Assembly: GCA_002727275.1 (NCBI GenBank)
Contig: PBWO01000039.1
Coordinates: 1 to 53,952, forward strand
Direction of reading: 5' to 3'
Length of the DNA stretch: 53,952 nucleotides
DNA from: Methanobacteriota archaeon
GTDB taxonomy: Archaea; Thermoplasmatota; Poseidoniia; Poseidoniales; Thalassarchaeaceae
Shown: positions 37,849-47,773 of the stretch, one piece after another
Numbering within the stretch: position 1 is the stretch's first letter
Layout: every line of letters begins with the position of its first letter
Made by a program: the position numbers and the translations under genes
Notes under the pieces: model-generated
Database searches by the model: none
What the model was told of the DNA's origin: nothing
What the model saw: only the letters and a program-made list of their open reading frames with translations

Positions 37849-37940
37849 CTAAGATTTCTCAGGATAGCGATTCTGACCCGCAATAAATTGCGGGAACGGT
37901 CAAGAATAGGCTATCTCACGTAGAACCCGGAAGTGATTCG

Positions 37941-40427
37941 GTGGGCGGGCCTAGCATACCTGACAAGCGGTGGTCAGTTGATCTCGAGAAGCGAATCCAA
38001 CATGAGCACTATGAGCAAGGATACGAGGACAGGTATGCTTTCGATTCCAAGAGCGAGCGCGAGATTTTCATCATCGATACTCCTCCTCCTTACCCAAGCG
38101 GAACTTGGCATATTGGAGCGGTTGCTCAATACAGTATGATCGATGTTATCGCGAGGAGCCAGAGACTTCTCGGCAAGGAAGTCAGATTCCCATGGGGGGT
38201 GGACCGAAATGGAATCAATATCGAATTCACTGTAGAGAAGAAGCATGGACGAAAAATGAGGACTTATGATAGACTGGAGTTTCTCAAACTTTGTGAACAA
38301 ACCATTGAGTCTTATACTCAAGCAATGAGAGAAACTGCTAAGCGGGTGGGCCTTTCTTGCGACTTCGAGAACGAATACCTGACAGATTCATCAGATTATA
38401 GGGCAGTTTCACAATCAATTTTCGTCGATTTGTTCAAGCGAGGCGACATTGTTGAGGATCTACGTCCGAATATCTATGACCCCGTAGAAGGGACCACAAT
38501 CGCAGATGCTGAGGTGCAGCGTGTAACCAGAGAGACATTGCTTTGCGACGTGGTTTGGACTGTCGAAGATGGCCAAGAGGTTGTGATATCAACGACCAGG
38601 CCAGAGTTGATTTGCGCTTGCGGGGTAGTCGTAGTTCATCCAGACGATCAGAGGTATGCCAGTTTGGTCGGGAAGAAAATATCCCTTCCTATGCCAGTAT
38701 CTGGTAGGTCTACCGATGTTGAGGTAGTAGCTCACCCATCGGTGAAGATGGACTTCGGTAGTGGAGTCCTAATGGTTTGTTCTTTTGGCGATCAGAACGA
38801 TGTTGCCGTGTTTAGAGAGTTGGGACTTACTCCTCATGTTGCGATTGGATTGGACGGATGTATGACTGATATTTCTGGACCGTTGTCGGGCCACCCAACC
38901 GAGGAGGCTAGAGGAATGGCCATTGACATCCTTCGTGAATCCGGAAGGTTGGCAGACGCAAAGAAACACATGCAGGAGGTTCCAGTTAGCGAGAGAGGAG
39001 GAAACCCTGTTGAAATCATCCTTCTCAAAGAATGGTATGTGCGTCAGACACACATCTTAGAAAGACTAGCAGAACTTTCTGATAAGTCTACATTCATACC
39101 TGAGAGGAACAGACAGTATCTTCATGATTGGATGGATGGCATTTCGATTGATTGGCCAATAAGCAGACGTAGATGGTATCACACAGAAGTTCCAATCTGG
39201 TACTCTGAAGATAAAACGAAAGTTATCGTTCCACCACACGGTGTATACGTTCAACCTTGGAAGGACGAACCCCCTGCAGAATCTGACGTTCTGGATAGGG
39301 AATCAAAGCAGATATTAGGAACATTTAGCGAGTTATCGAATACACTAGGGGAACTCTTCGGAGAAGAGAAAGTCTTCGACACATGGATGGACTCTTCAAA
39401 CTCCAATCTATTTGTCTCAGGATACATCAGTGATCCAGAGTTATTTGATCGTGCCTTCCCGACAGCAATCAGACCTCAAGGGAAGGAGATAGTTAGAACA
39501 TGGCTTTACTACACTCTACTGAAGAGTGCATTGCTCCTTGATGAGAAAGCCTTCGAGAACATTTGGGTTGACGGCTTGGGAATGGACCCCTGGGGGCGCA
39601 AGATGTCCAAGTCACTTGGAAATGGAATCGATGCTGATTCCGTTCTAGAGTGCGGCGCTTCTGGAAGAACCGGTTCATGGAAGATCAAGGGGCCCGATGG
39701 GAAGCAAGTGCAGTTGAGGGCGAATAAAATTGGAAGTGAGTGTTTTAGGCTATGGAAAGCATGTGATGCCCAAGTAGGGGATGACTTCCAAATTAATCCT
39801 CAAGAAATCGAATCACGATATTTTGGAGTACTAACTAAACTGTTCAACGTAGCACGCTTCGCAAGTCAGTTCGATACTCCTCTAGATTTCGAAACTCCGC
39901 CAGAAAATCTCCCGGTAGAGGACGTGTGGATACTCTCTGAATTCGATGGTTCAATGAGGCGAGTCGAAGCGGCCTGGAGTTCTATTGACATCTACACTGC
40001 AGCCCAGACTCTCAAAGGATTCGGAACTGGTGTATTCCCCAGTCATTGGCTAGAGATGGCAAAGTCTAGGCTTTACGATGGCGATCCTAGAGCCGCATGG
40101 ACTCTTCACAGAATAACTCGTGACTTACTTACTGGACTTACTCCCATCTGCCCATTCTTCACTCATTATCTCTCATCAGAGCTTTACGGTGAATCTTCAA
40201 TCGATGTTCGGTCGTTTCCGCGTTTAGATGCCAGAATTCTTGGAGATAATGCTGAACACCTCAGGACTCTAACCAAGCATATCTCCGAATTCAACTCCTC
40301 TGTATGGAAGGCAAAGAAGGATGCAGGTCTTTCCCTAAAGTCGCCAATTTCAGATTTTGTAATCCCAGCCGAATTAGAAGAATTCTCTGAAGCCCTCGTG
40401 AATATGCATGCATTGGAGTTCAGTTGA
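37941..40427 (+). CDS. valS: Valyl-tRNA synthetase, archaeal type
   Basis: PPPYPSGTWHIGAVAQYSMIDVIAR (HIGH), WPISRRRWYHTEVPIWY, DTWMDSSNSNLF, RKMSKSLGNGIDAD (KMSKS). Confidence 0.87.
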   Translation: MGGPSIPDKRWSVDLEKRIQHEHYEQGYEDRYAFDSKSEREIFIIDTPPPYPSGTWHIGAVAQYSMIDVIARSQRLLGKEVRFPWGVDRNGINIEFTVEKKHGRKMRTYDRLEFLKLCEQTIESYTQAMRETAKRVGLSCDFENEYLTDSSDYRAVSQSIFVDLFKRGDIVEDLRPNIYDPVEGTTIADAEVQRVTRETLLCDVVWTVEDGQEVVISTTRPELICACGVVVVHPDDQRYASLVGKKISLPMPVSGRSTDVEVVAHPSVKMDFGSGVLMVCSFGDQNDVAVFRELGLTPHVAIGLDGCMTDISGPLSGHPTEEARGMAIDILRESGRLADAKKHMQEVPVSERGGNPVEIILLKEWYVRQTHILERLAELSDKSTFIPERNRQYLHDWMDGISIDWPISRRRWYHTEVPIWYSEDKTKVIVPPHGVYVQPWKDEPPAESDVLDRESKQILGTFSELSNTLGELFGEEKVFDTWMDSSNSNLFVSGYISDPELFDRAFPTAIRPQGKEIVRTWLYYTLLKSALLLDEKAFENIWVDGLGMDPWGRKMSKSLGNGIDADSVLECGASGRTGSWKIKGPDGKQVQLRANKIGSECFRLWKACDAQVGDDFQINPQEIESRYFGVLTKLFNVARFASQFDTPLDFETPPENLPVEDVWILSEFDGSMRRVEAAWSSIDIYTAAQTLKGFGTGVFPSHWLEMAKSRLYDGDPRAAWTLHRITRDLLTGLTPICPFFTHYLSSELYGESSIDVRSFPRLDARILGDNAEHLRTLTKHISEFNSSVWKAKKDAGLSLKSPISDFVIPAELEEFSEALVNMHALEFS

Positions 40428-41397
40428 GTGCCGAAGTAGGTCTCTCTCCATCAAAATGAATAAGCAGGTTATTCACCATCTCTAGTCCGACTCTGGTTTG
40501 AGCCTCAAGTGTCGCTGCACCGATGTGAGGGCTGCCATGGAATCCTTCATGCGCCAGTAATGGATTACCTATGGCAGGCTCAACTTCGTACACATCTAGA
40601 GCAGCACTGGTCAGCATACCAGAATCCAAAGCTTCCAGAACTGCTATTTCGTCGACTATTCCTCCTCTGGCGCAGTTGACAATGTGGTTTCCACATGCAG
40701 TTCCATCTGCCCCAATTCTAGGCATCATCGAAATCCTATCGAGATTAACTAGGTGTTTTGTTTCATCAGAAAGATTGCAATGAACTGAGATGTGTGTACA
40801 ATGATTAAACAATTCATCGACATTATCATGCAAAGTACATCCTAGTTTTGAAGCCAATTTCTGACTGACATAAGGGTCATAGGCATGAATTTCCATTCCG
40901 AATGATTGCGCTAGAGAACCAACTCCCTGCGCAATTCTACCGTATCCAATTAGGCCTAGACGCTTACCACCCAATTCACTACCTTTCAGTGACTTCTTGG
41001 CCCATTCTGAACGTCTCAGTGTCCGATCTGCCTTGGGGATAAATCTCACACACGCCAGTAGATGCCCAATGGTTAATTCTACCACGCTCTTTGTAGAGGC
41101 ACCAGGAGTGTTGCAAACTAACACTCCGTTTGTAGAGGCAGCCTCCAAGTCGATATTATCCACGCCCACACCGGCTCTTCCAATGAATGAGAGACCATTC
41201 TCTGCTGAACAACTAGCATTGATGACTTCCGCAGTCATCTTAGTTGCACTGCGAACTACTACGGCATCGAAAGCTGAAAGTACTCCCCCGATCAACTCTT
41301 CGGGACTGTAATGCTGAGTAACTACTTCATGTCCCAATTCTTCCAACTTCGCCACGGCATCGGGGGCCATCCCATCAGTCACCGCTATGCGACTCAT
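40420..41397 (-). CDS. serA: D-3-phosphoglycerate dehydrogenase (short form, no ACT domain)
   Basis: [75 protein letters not shown]. Confidence 0.9.
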   Translation of the reverse strand: MSRIAVTDGMAPDAVAKLEELGHEVVTQHYSPEELIGGVLSAFDAVVVRSATKMTAEVINASCSAENGLSFIGRAGVGVDNIDLEAASTNGVLVCNTPGASTKSVVELTIGHLLACVRFIPKADRTLRRSEWAKKSLKGSELGGKRLGLIGYGRIAQGVGSLAQSFGMEIHAYDPYVSQKLASKLGCTLHDNVDELFNHCTHISVHCNLSDETKHLVNLDRISMMPRIGADGTACGNHIVNCARGGIVDEIAVLEALDSGMLTSAALDVYEVEPAIGNPLLAHEGFHGSPHIGAATLEAQTRVGLEMVNNLLIHFDGERPTSALN

Positions 41398-41491
41398 GGG
41401 TAGTAGAACTAGTTCAGTTCAATCAAGGTTGCTGACTGAGATTGTCCAAGCCTCTAGAGAGAATTATATCATGAAGCCCATTGGGTCATTC

Positions 41492-42085
41492 ATGGCCTAC
41501 GAGTTACCCGACTTACCTTACGACTACGATGCACTAGAACCGCATATAGATGCCCTAACCATGGAGATTCATCATACAAAGCATCACAATGCATACACCA
41601 ACAATCTCAATGCCGCAATAGATTCCAATGGAATATCAGACATGCCTGTTGGTGAACTTCTTAGCAATCATTCTGATATCCCTGCGATCAGGAACAATGG
41701 TGGTGGTTGGTGGAATCATTGCCAGTTTTGGGCGGCTATGTCTCCCGAAGGAGGCGGAAACCCATCGGGAGAACTTGCATCTGCTATCGATTCTGCTTTT
41801 GGATCATTTGAAGAATTCCAAGGTACCTTTCAGAAGGCAGCAATGACCCGATTTGGCAGTGGCTGGGCTTGGCTTGGCGTTAAAGACAACTCTCTTTGTG
41901 TATGTTCAAGCCCCAATCAGGATAATCCTCTGATGGATGGTTGCTGCACACCCATTCTGGGACTCGACGTCTGGGAGCATGCCTATTACAAGAAATACGG
42001 CCCGGGGAGGGCAACTTACATTGAAGCATGGTGGAATGTAGTTGATTGGAACGAAGTATCCCGCAGATACGCAGAAGCCCTCTGA
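41492..42085 (+). CDS. sodA: Fe/Mn superoxide dismutase
   Basis: [77 protein letters not shown]; start set to internal ATG. Confidence 0.96.
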   Translation: MAYELPDLPYDYDALEPHIDALTMEIHHTKHHNAYTNNLNAAIDSNGISDMPVGELLSNHSDIPAIRNNGGGWWNHCQFWAAMSPEGGGNPSGELASAIDSAFGSFEEFQGTFQKAAMTRFGSGWAWLGVKDNSLCVCSSPNQDNPLMDGCCTPILGLDVWEHAYYKKYGPGRATYIEAWWNVVDWNEVSRRYAEAL

Positions 42086-42144
42086 TTGCTCACTGTGACG
42101 TTCATCGACCGTTTTGTTATTGGTGCTGATGTTGACCAGCGCCC

Positions 42145-43221
42145 ATGGCCACGGGCTCTGAGGGTTTGCTAACTTCAGCCCTCATCCTTTTTGCTCCACT
42201 ATTATTTGCTATCCCGTTGTCTATTGGATGGAGGTGGTGGATAGGAACTGAGCCCGAACACGAGCATTATAGAGAAAAGGTAAGGAGAGTTCTGGATTCA
42301 GGAATTCCTCTGCGCAGATATAGGGCCGAGTTGGATTCAGAGGCGAGAAGATTTTTGATAGATACCGAGAGGCAGGGAAGGATTGAATCAGATTTATTAT
42401 TCCCACTAAAGATTCAACATTTCTTGTTATTACCCATCTTGGCAATTTGGCCAATTATTGGATTATTTGCTGCTTTGTTTGCTATTCCTCTGATGCCTCT
42501 TCTAAGATTCTTGGAATGGATTCTGATTAGTAAAAGAGGTCTGCTACGTATTGCTAAACTACTCCAAAGCATCACTAGATGGGAGGTAATAGGCATTCCC
42601 AAACTGGACGACGGTGCTAAGAGACTGGATCAGGTTCTAGCATCGATTCATCGCCTCCCAATAACCGTATTCTTGGGTGTTTTCGCATATCTAGTAGTGT
42701 TATACTTGCCCCTAGATGGCAGAGGAATAGTCGTAGTCAGCGGAGCAGTCTATATTATTCTCGTATCAATCACCTCCGTAATCCGGGCTGCGACTGCCAA
42801 TACACTCGTATTTGCAGACCCCACAAAACGTCGACTCATTCCTATGGATACCTTTGTCGAAGATGCTCTCGGCCCTCTAGTTGGAATCGGATTGCTGTTC
42901 CTACTTTCAAGGCAACTAATGTACGGTGGACAACTAAGATCCGGAGAATTCATTTCAGATCCTGTTGTCTTTTCTCTTAGTGTATTGGTGGTATTGTACA
43001 CTGCAACAGTTGTTGGAATACTAGTTGAATTCACTTTCTTCAGCTACAGGGCCAACGATGTCAGGCAAACATTTCAACGACAGATGGTGGAGGAATATGA
43101 TCCAGTAGTTTATCTTTTTACAAGAAATCTAGGGTCACTAAAACTTTCGCCTTTGATGCCATTATCTGAGTGGTTGGAAAAAGGTGAGAGGCTGGAACTA
43201 TCACCTTCAGATTCAGACTGA
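42145..43221 (+). CDS. Hypothetical polytopic membrane protein
   Basis: Multiple hydrophobic helices. Confidence 0.75.
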   Translation: MATGSEGLLTSALILFAPLLFAIPLSIGWRWWIGTEPEHEHYREKVRRVLDSGIPLRRYRAELDSEARRFLIDTERQGRIESDLLFPLKIQHFLLLPILAIWPIIGLFAALFAIPLMPLLRFLEWILISKRGLLRIAKLLQSITRWEVIGIPKLDDGAKRLDQVLASIHRLPITVFLGVFAYLVVLYLPLDGRGIVVVSGAVYIILVSITSVIRAATANTLVFADPTKRRLIPMDTFVEDALGPLVGIGLLFLLSRQLMYGGQLRSGEFISDPVVFSLSVLVVLYTATVVGILVEFTFFSYRANDVRQTFQRQMVEEYDPVVYLFTRNLGSLKLSPLMPLSEWLEKGERLELSPSDSD

Positions 43222-44124
43222 ATCGACTCTGGCAATGACTCCATTTTCAAACAATAACGAATCAATTTCTGCAGCAGCACTAGGGATTAGGGCCAGACCA
43301 GAACTACCACTCTTAACTTGGCAAGTATCGGTGACAATTACACTACCCACATTCTCAATTTTTGATTTTCCTAGGGGAATAATTCCAGTGGAACTGAGCC
43401 TTACTAAGCACCTAGCAAGAGCGCCTCTACTTTCCATTCGCGCATGTATCTCTTGGCCGGGATAACACCCTTTGTCAAGAGCAACAAGGTTCTGAAGTCC
43501 CAACTCAAATGGTAGATTAAGAGAATTTAACTCATTATGATCAAGGATTCCTGAGCGTATTCTGACAACATCCCATTGTTTTGAATCCGATAGCTCTGCT
43601 CCATTTTCAACTAATAATGCTATAAGCGACTCATAATGACTTGTTGGGGCTAGAATCTGGACTGCTTCACTACAACTCCAATGTATTGAAAATAGTGAAT
43701 TTCCGAATTCTAACCATTTTTCATTATTCAATTCCGTTGGATCTATACCTAGTCCGACCAAACATCTTTGAGGAGCATTGCCGATTAATACCAGTTGAAC
43801 TATCGCCTCATCTGCATCTTTCACCACTAAATCTTCATTCCATGGTATGCCTGAAGCAAGATTTTGTCGAGTTTTTTCCCCAGTACTATAATTCCCAAGA
43901 ATGATAGCTCGCCCTTCTAGATTACAAACTGTTGCAATATCGAGAATCCTGCCGTTTGCATTGCATATCAATCCGTCTTTTCTTCCAAGCAGTTGCATTT
44001 CGAGAGTATCAACACTAACAATTCTGTTGAGGTGCTCGAGAGTGGATATACCTTCAACTACAGTTACTGATGAAGGAACAGAGAATACTTGAGCCACCGG
44101 ATGAAGGTGTTCTGAATTAGCCAT
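43213..44124 (-). CDS. ygfZ: YgfZ-like folate-binding Fe-S cluster maintenance protein (GcvT-like fold)
   Basis: ALDKGCYPGQEIHARMESRGALARCLVRL signature; start set to internal Met after IscA stop. Confidence 0.88.
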   Translation of the reverse strand: MANSEHLHPVAQVFSVPSSVTVVEGISTLEHLNRIVSVDTLEMQLLGRKDGLICNANGRILDIATVCNLEGRAIILGNYSTGEKTRQNLASGIPWNEDLVVKDADEAIVQLVLIGNAPQRCLVGLGIDPTELNNEKWLEFGNSLFSIHWSCSEAVQILAPTSHYESLIALLVENGAELSDSKQWDVVRIRSGILDHNELNSLNLPFELGLQNLVALDKGCYPGQEIHARMESRGALARCLVRLSSTGIIPLGKSKIENVGSVIVTDTCQVKSGSSGLALIPSAAAEIDSLLFENGVIARVDSV

Positions 44125-44126
44125 AT

Positions 44127-44573
44127 TCAACCGAATGACTGCCCACAGCCACATGCCCTGTCTGCGTTAGGATTCTCAATTTGGAAACCTCCGCCCATCA
44201 ACGAATCCTTGAAGTCAATCGTAATCCCTGTTAGTAATGCACTGTCCTTATTGTGGATAAGTACAGTCATCCCATCCACATCTAACTTTTGGAATAAGTT
44301 ATCATCAGGTTCTTCGATAATTTTCATATCGTATAGGTATCCTGAGCAGCCGCCTGATTGTGCGCTGATTACAAGTACACGCGAGTCTTCTTCACCTTGA
44401 AACTCAGCGCGCATTGCGGCCTTAGCAGAGTCGGTGAATGTCATCACAACATCAACAACTTCGACAGTTGCAACAACTGGAAGGCTGAAACCTTCGCCGT
44501 CCATTATGCCCATGTTACGTGGTGATGATGGGTGGTATTTGAACGGTTGTGGAGCATTTTCTTCAATGGCCAT
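44127..44573 (-). CDS. HesB/IscA/ErpA family iron-sulfur assembly protein (true start likely internal)
   Basis: MTFTDSAKAAMRAEF...SAQSGGCSGYLYDM...ACGCGQSFG conserved cysteines. Confidence 0.92.
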   Translation of the reverse strand: MAIEENAPQPFKYHPSSPRNMGIMDGEGFSLPVVATVEVVDVVMTFTDSAKAAMRAEFQGEEDSRVLVISAQSGGCSGYLYDMKIIEEPDDNLFQKLDVDGMTVLIHNKDSALLTGITIDFKDSLMGGGFQIENPNADRACGCGQSFG

Positions 44574-45402
44574 AACCCAATACGATACAACCCTTGCCGA
44601 TTACGTGGACAAGACTGTGCGCAGACCTAGTATCAGGGCCGAGAATGGTGAAACTTACAGAAGACCCGATTCTGTATCAGTAGAAGCTGCACTGTCCATT
44701 GCAATTGAAAAATCAGGCCAAACATATGAATTAGGCATAACCATGAGAACTCCTTGTGAGGACAAGGAACTAGTTATCGGTTTTCTTCATTCAGAAGGAG
44801 TCATAGATTCAGTAGACTGTTTTTCATCAGTAGAGACTAGCGAAGATAGAGTAGTAGTACATCTCCTTGACTCAACTAAGTTTGATCCAGAAGAGCTAAC
44901 ACGAAGGACCACAATGACATCATCTTGCGGCATCTGTGGTAAGGATTCTATTTCCAATCTTCTGCACATTCACGGTCCAGAGTTGTGCAACGACTTTTCA
45001 ATCACCCATGAGGAAGTCAGCAGAGCTGTTTCTGGTCTACGTTCTATGCAATCTACATTTGATATTACAGGTGGAACTCATGCATGCGGGAGGGCGAGTG
45101 TAGATGGTGTAATCACCGATGTTCGTGAGGACATTGGTAGACACAATGCAATGGACAAACTGATTGGTTCGGCTATACTCAAACGTGAAACTCCAATTGG
45201 ACGAGAACTAGTGGTAGTTTCCGGTAGAGCATCATTCGAATTGGTGCAAAAAGCCCTCAAGGTAGGTTTCCCAGTGATGGTTTCCGTTGGTGCCCCGAGC
45301 AGTCTTGCAGTAGACCTAGCAAATGAGCACGGATTGACTTTGGTATCCTTTGCTAACGAAGATAGGATGACTATATTCAGCGGTAGCAACAGGGTCTGTT
45401 AG
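44566..45402 (+). CDS. fdhD: Formate dehydrogenase accessory sulfurtransferase FdhD
   Basis: TPCEDKELVIGFLHSEGVI, MTSSCGICGKDSI (CxxC), HACGRASVDG, REDIGRHNAMDKLIG, VVVSGRASFELVQKA. Confidence 0.95.
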   Translation: MAITQYDTTLADYVDKTVRRPSIRAENGETYRRPDSVSVEAALSIAIEKSGQTYELGITMRTPCEDKELVIGFLHSEGVIDSVDCFSSVETSEDRVVVHLLDSTKFDPEELTRRTTMTSSCGICGKDSISNLLHIHGPELCNDFSITHEEVSRAVSGLRSMQSTFDITGGTHACGRASVDGVITDVREDIGRHNAMDKLIGSAILKRETPIGRELVVVSGRASFELVQKALKVGFPVMVSVGAPSSLAVDLANEHGLTLVSFANEDRMTIFSGSNRVC

Positions 45403-45403
45403 G

Positions 45404-47773
45404 ATGAAACAGCGAGATGCTGATGTAAGCAAACAGTCTCGCAGACACATGAGCAGGGACGTAGAACACCTAACTCCCGTTAAGGATAAGCCCCTGCTTA
45501 AGTCCAAGCCCAAGACTGTCGCAGCTGGCATTCCCGCTGTTCTTTCTACAATGACCCACGGTCTAACTCGTATGGGCGCAATACGTTCAGTAACCAATTT
45601 GACCCGTGTTAATTCATTCGGAGGCTTCGACTGCCCTGGATGCGCATGGCCAGATCCAGACGATGAACGTACAGTCTTCGAATTCTGTGAGAACGGAGCC
45701 AAAGCTGTTGCGGACGAGGCCACAAGAGCCCGCGCTGATCCAGATTTCTGGTCCGAATGGTCGGTTGCTGATTTATCACGAAAACCTGACCACTGGCTAA
45801 ATTCACAGGGTAGGCTTACCCATCCAATGATACTTAGGCCCGACTCACAGCATTACGAACCCATAGCATGGCAATCTGCATTCGAGATTATTGCTGACCA
45901 CCTTTCATCATTAGATAATCCTGATGAGGCTATTTTCTACACATCTGGAAGAACTAGCAACGAAGCGGCTTTCCTTTGGCAGCTATTAGCTCGCAGGCTA
46001 GGAACAAACAACCTACCAGATTGCTCCAACATGTGTCATGAGTCATCTGGAGTCGCTCTCGGAGACTCAATTGGAATAGGCAAAGGGACCGTAAAATTAG
46101 ACGATTTCAACAAGGCTGATCTAATTTTGGTTGTCGGCCAAAATCCTGGCTCCAATCACCCTCGCATGCTTTCAGCATTGAAGGCTGCCAAGGTTGCAGG
46201 GGCTTCTGTAGTTAGTATCAATCCATTGTTTGAAACAGGAATGAAGAGATTCAAACATCCTCAAGACCCACTCGAAGTGATTGGGCAGGGGACAAAAATT
46301 GCTGATATGCACATCCCTGTAAATGTCAATGGTGATTTAGCTCTATTCAGGGGCCTCTCAAAATCAATTATTTCCGGGGCTGGAGTTGATTACGAATTTA
46401 TTGAAGAATTCACTCATGGCTACTATGAATATGAGAACGCAGTTTCTAACACTAGTTGGAGTGAAATTGTCTCAACTTCTGGAGTTTCAAGACATGACAT
46501 AGAGAAACTAGCGACAGCAATGCGGTCCTCGAAAGGGACAATAGTCTGTTGGGCCATGGGCCTGACGCAGCATCACAATTCTGTAGCTACTATCCAAGAA
46601 ATCGTCAATTCATTGCTCCTAGGTGGGCACATAGGGAGGCCAGGTTCAGGACTTTGTCCAGTTAGGGGGCATTCGAATGTACAAGGGGATAGAACAGTTG
46701 GAATTAATCACAAACCATCTAGTGGATTCTTATCGTCGCTAAGAAATACTACTGGCATTGCCCCACCTACAAGTCATGGATTCGACTCCGTTGCTTCTGT
46801 TCTTGCTATGCTAGAAGGTGAGGCCAGTGTATTCTTGTCAATGGGAGGCAACTTTGTTTCTGCTATGTCCGATACAGATTCTACATGCAAAGCAATTCAG
46901 AATTGTGATTTGACCGTTCAAATTTCTACTAAACCGAATCGTTCACATCTTGTAACCGGAAAAACCGCTTTAATTCTACCATGTTTAGGCAGGACTGAGA
47001 GAGATATCTCTGCAGAGGGAGACCAGTTTGTTACTGTTGAGAACTCTATGGGTGTTGTGCATTCTTCACGCGGTTCGGCCAAACCAGCATCCAAGCATCT
47101 AATGTCGGAACCCAGTATCGTCTCTGCTATTGGCAGTGCATTAGAAATCAAGATTGGCCAATCAGGAATTCCCTGGGATTTTCTATCAAACGATTACGAC
47201 TCAATACGTGACATGATTGAATCGGCAATTCCCGGTTTCGACTCATATAATGAGAGAGTTCGTGAGCCTTCTGGATTCTATTTGCCAAATCCACCTCGTG
47301 ATGCTCGAACTTTCAATACAGATTCTGGAAAAGCAAATTTCAGAGCACATTCAATTTCCTCAGTTTCTCCAGAAAAAGATCAGTTTGTAATGATGACAAT
47401 CCGTTCACATGATCAGTATAACACAACAATTTACGGGCTCGATGACAGGTATAGGGGAATCAAGCAATCACGACGTATTGTTCTAATGTGTAGGGAAGAC
47501 ATGGATAAACTAGGTATTAAGACCGGAACAATGGTGGATTTGAAGTCTCACTTTGAAGGCCAAATTCTCATGGCTCCAAAATGGAGAGTCGTCGAATATG
47601 ACATCCCTGCCAATAACGTCGCTACTTACTTCCCTGAAGCCAATTGTCTAATTCCGCTAAATAGCGTCGCCGAAGGTAGCAATACTCCAACTAGTAAATC
47701 AGTTTGTGTTACTATTCAACCAACATCTCAGAATATGAGGTTCTGGAATAGTAAGGCGACTCAGGCAGCCTGA
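45404..47773 (+). CDS. FdhF/YdeP-family molybdopterin oxidoreductase (formate dehydrogenase-like alpha subunit)
   Basis: FGGFDCPGCAWPDPD, FCENGAKAVADE, FYTSGRTSNEAAFLWQLLARRLGTNNLPDCSNMCHESSGVAL, VVGQNPGSNHPRML. Confidence 0.92.
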   Translation: MKQRDADVSKQSRRHMSRDVEHLTPVKDKPLLKSKPKTVAAGIPAVLSTMTHGLTRMGAIRSVTNLTRVNSFGGFDCPGCAWPDPDDERTVFEFCENGAKAVADEATRARADPDFWSEWSVADLSRKPDHWLNSQGRLTHPMILRPDSQHYEPIAWQSAFEIIADHLSSLDNPDEAIFYTSGRTSNEAAFLWQLLARRLGTNNLPDCSNMCHESSGVALGDSIGIGKGTVKLDDFNKADLILVVGQNPGSNHPRMLSALKAAKVAGASVVSINPLFETGMKRFKHPQDPLEVIGQGTKIADMHIPVNVNGDLALFRGLSKSIISGAGVDYEFIEEFTHGYYEYENAVSNTSWSEIVSTSGVSRHDIEKLATAMRSSKGTIVCWAMGLTQHHNSVATIQEIVNSLLLGGHIGRPGSGLCPVRGHSNVQGDRTVGINHKPSSGFLSSLRNTTGIAPPTSHGFDSVASVLAMLEGEASVFLSMGGNFVSAMSDTDSTCKAIQNCDLTVQISTKPNRSHLVTGKTALILPCLGRTERDISAEGDQFVTVENSMGVVHSSRGSAKPASKHLMSEPSIVSAIGSALEIKIGQSGIPWDFLSNDYDSIRDMIESAIPGFDSYNERVREPSGFYLPNPPRDARTFNTDSGKANFRAHSISSVSPEKDQFVMMTIRSHDQYNTTIYGLDDRYRGIKQSRRIVLMCREDMDKLGIKTGTMVDLKSHFEGQILMAPKWRVVEYDIPANNVATYFPEANCLIPLNSVAEGSNTPTSKSVCVTIQPTSQNMRFWNSKATQAA

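Noticed and set aside
45404-47773. Possible selenocysteine formate dehydrogenase
   Set aside because: The active-site region reads NMCHESSG with an ordinary Cys codon and no internal in-frame TGA; no need to invoke selenocysteine.
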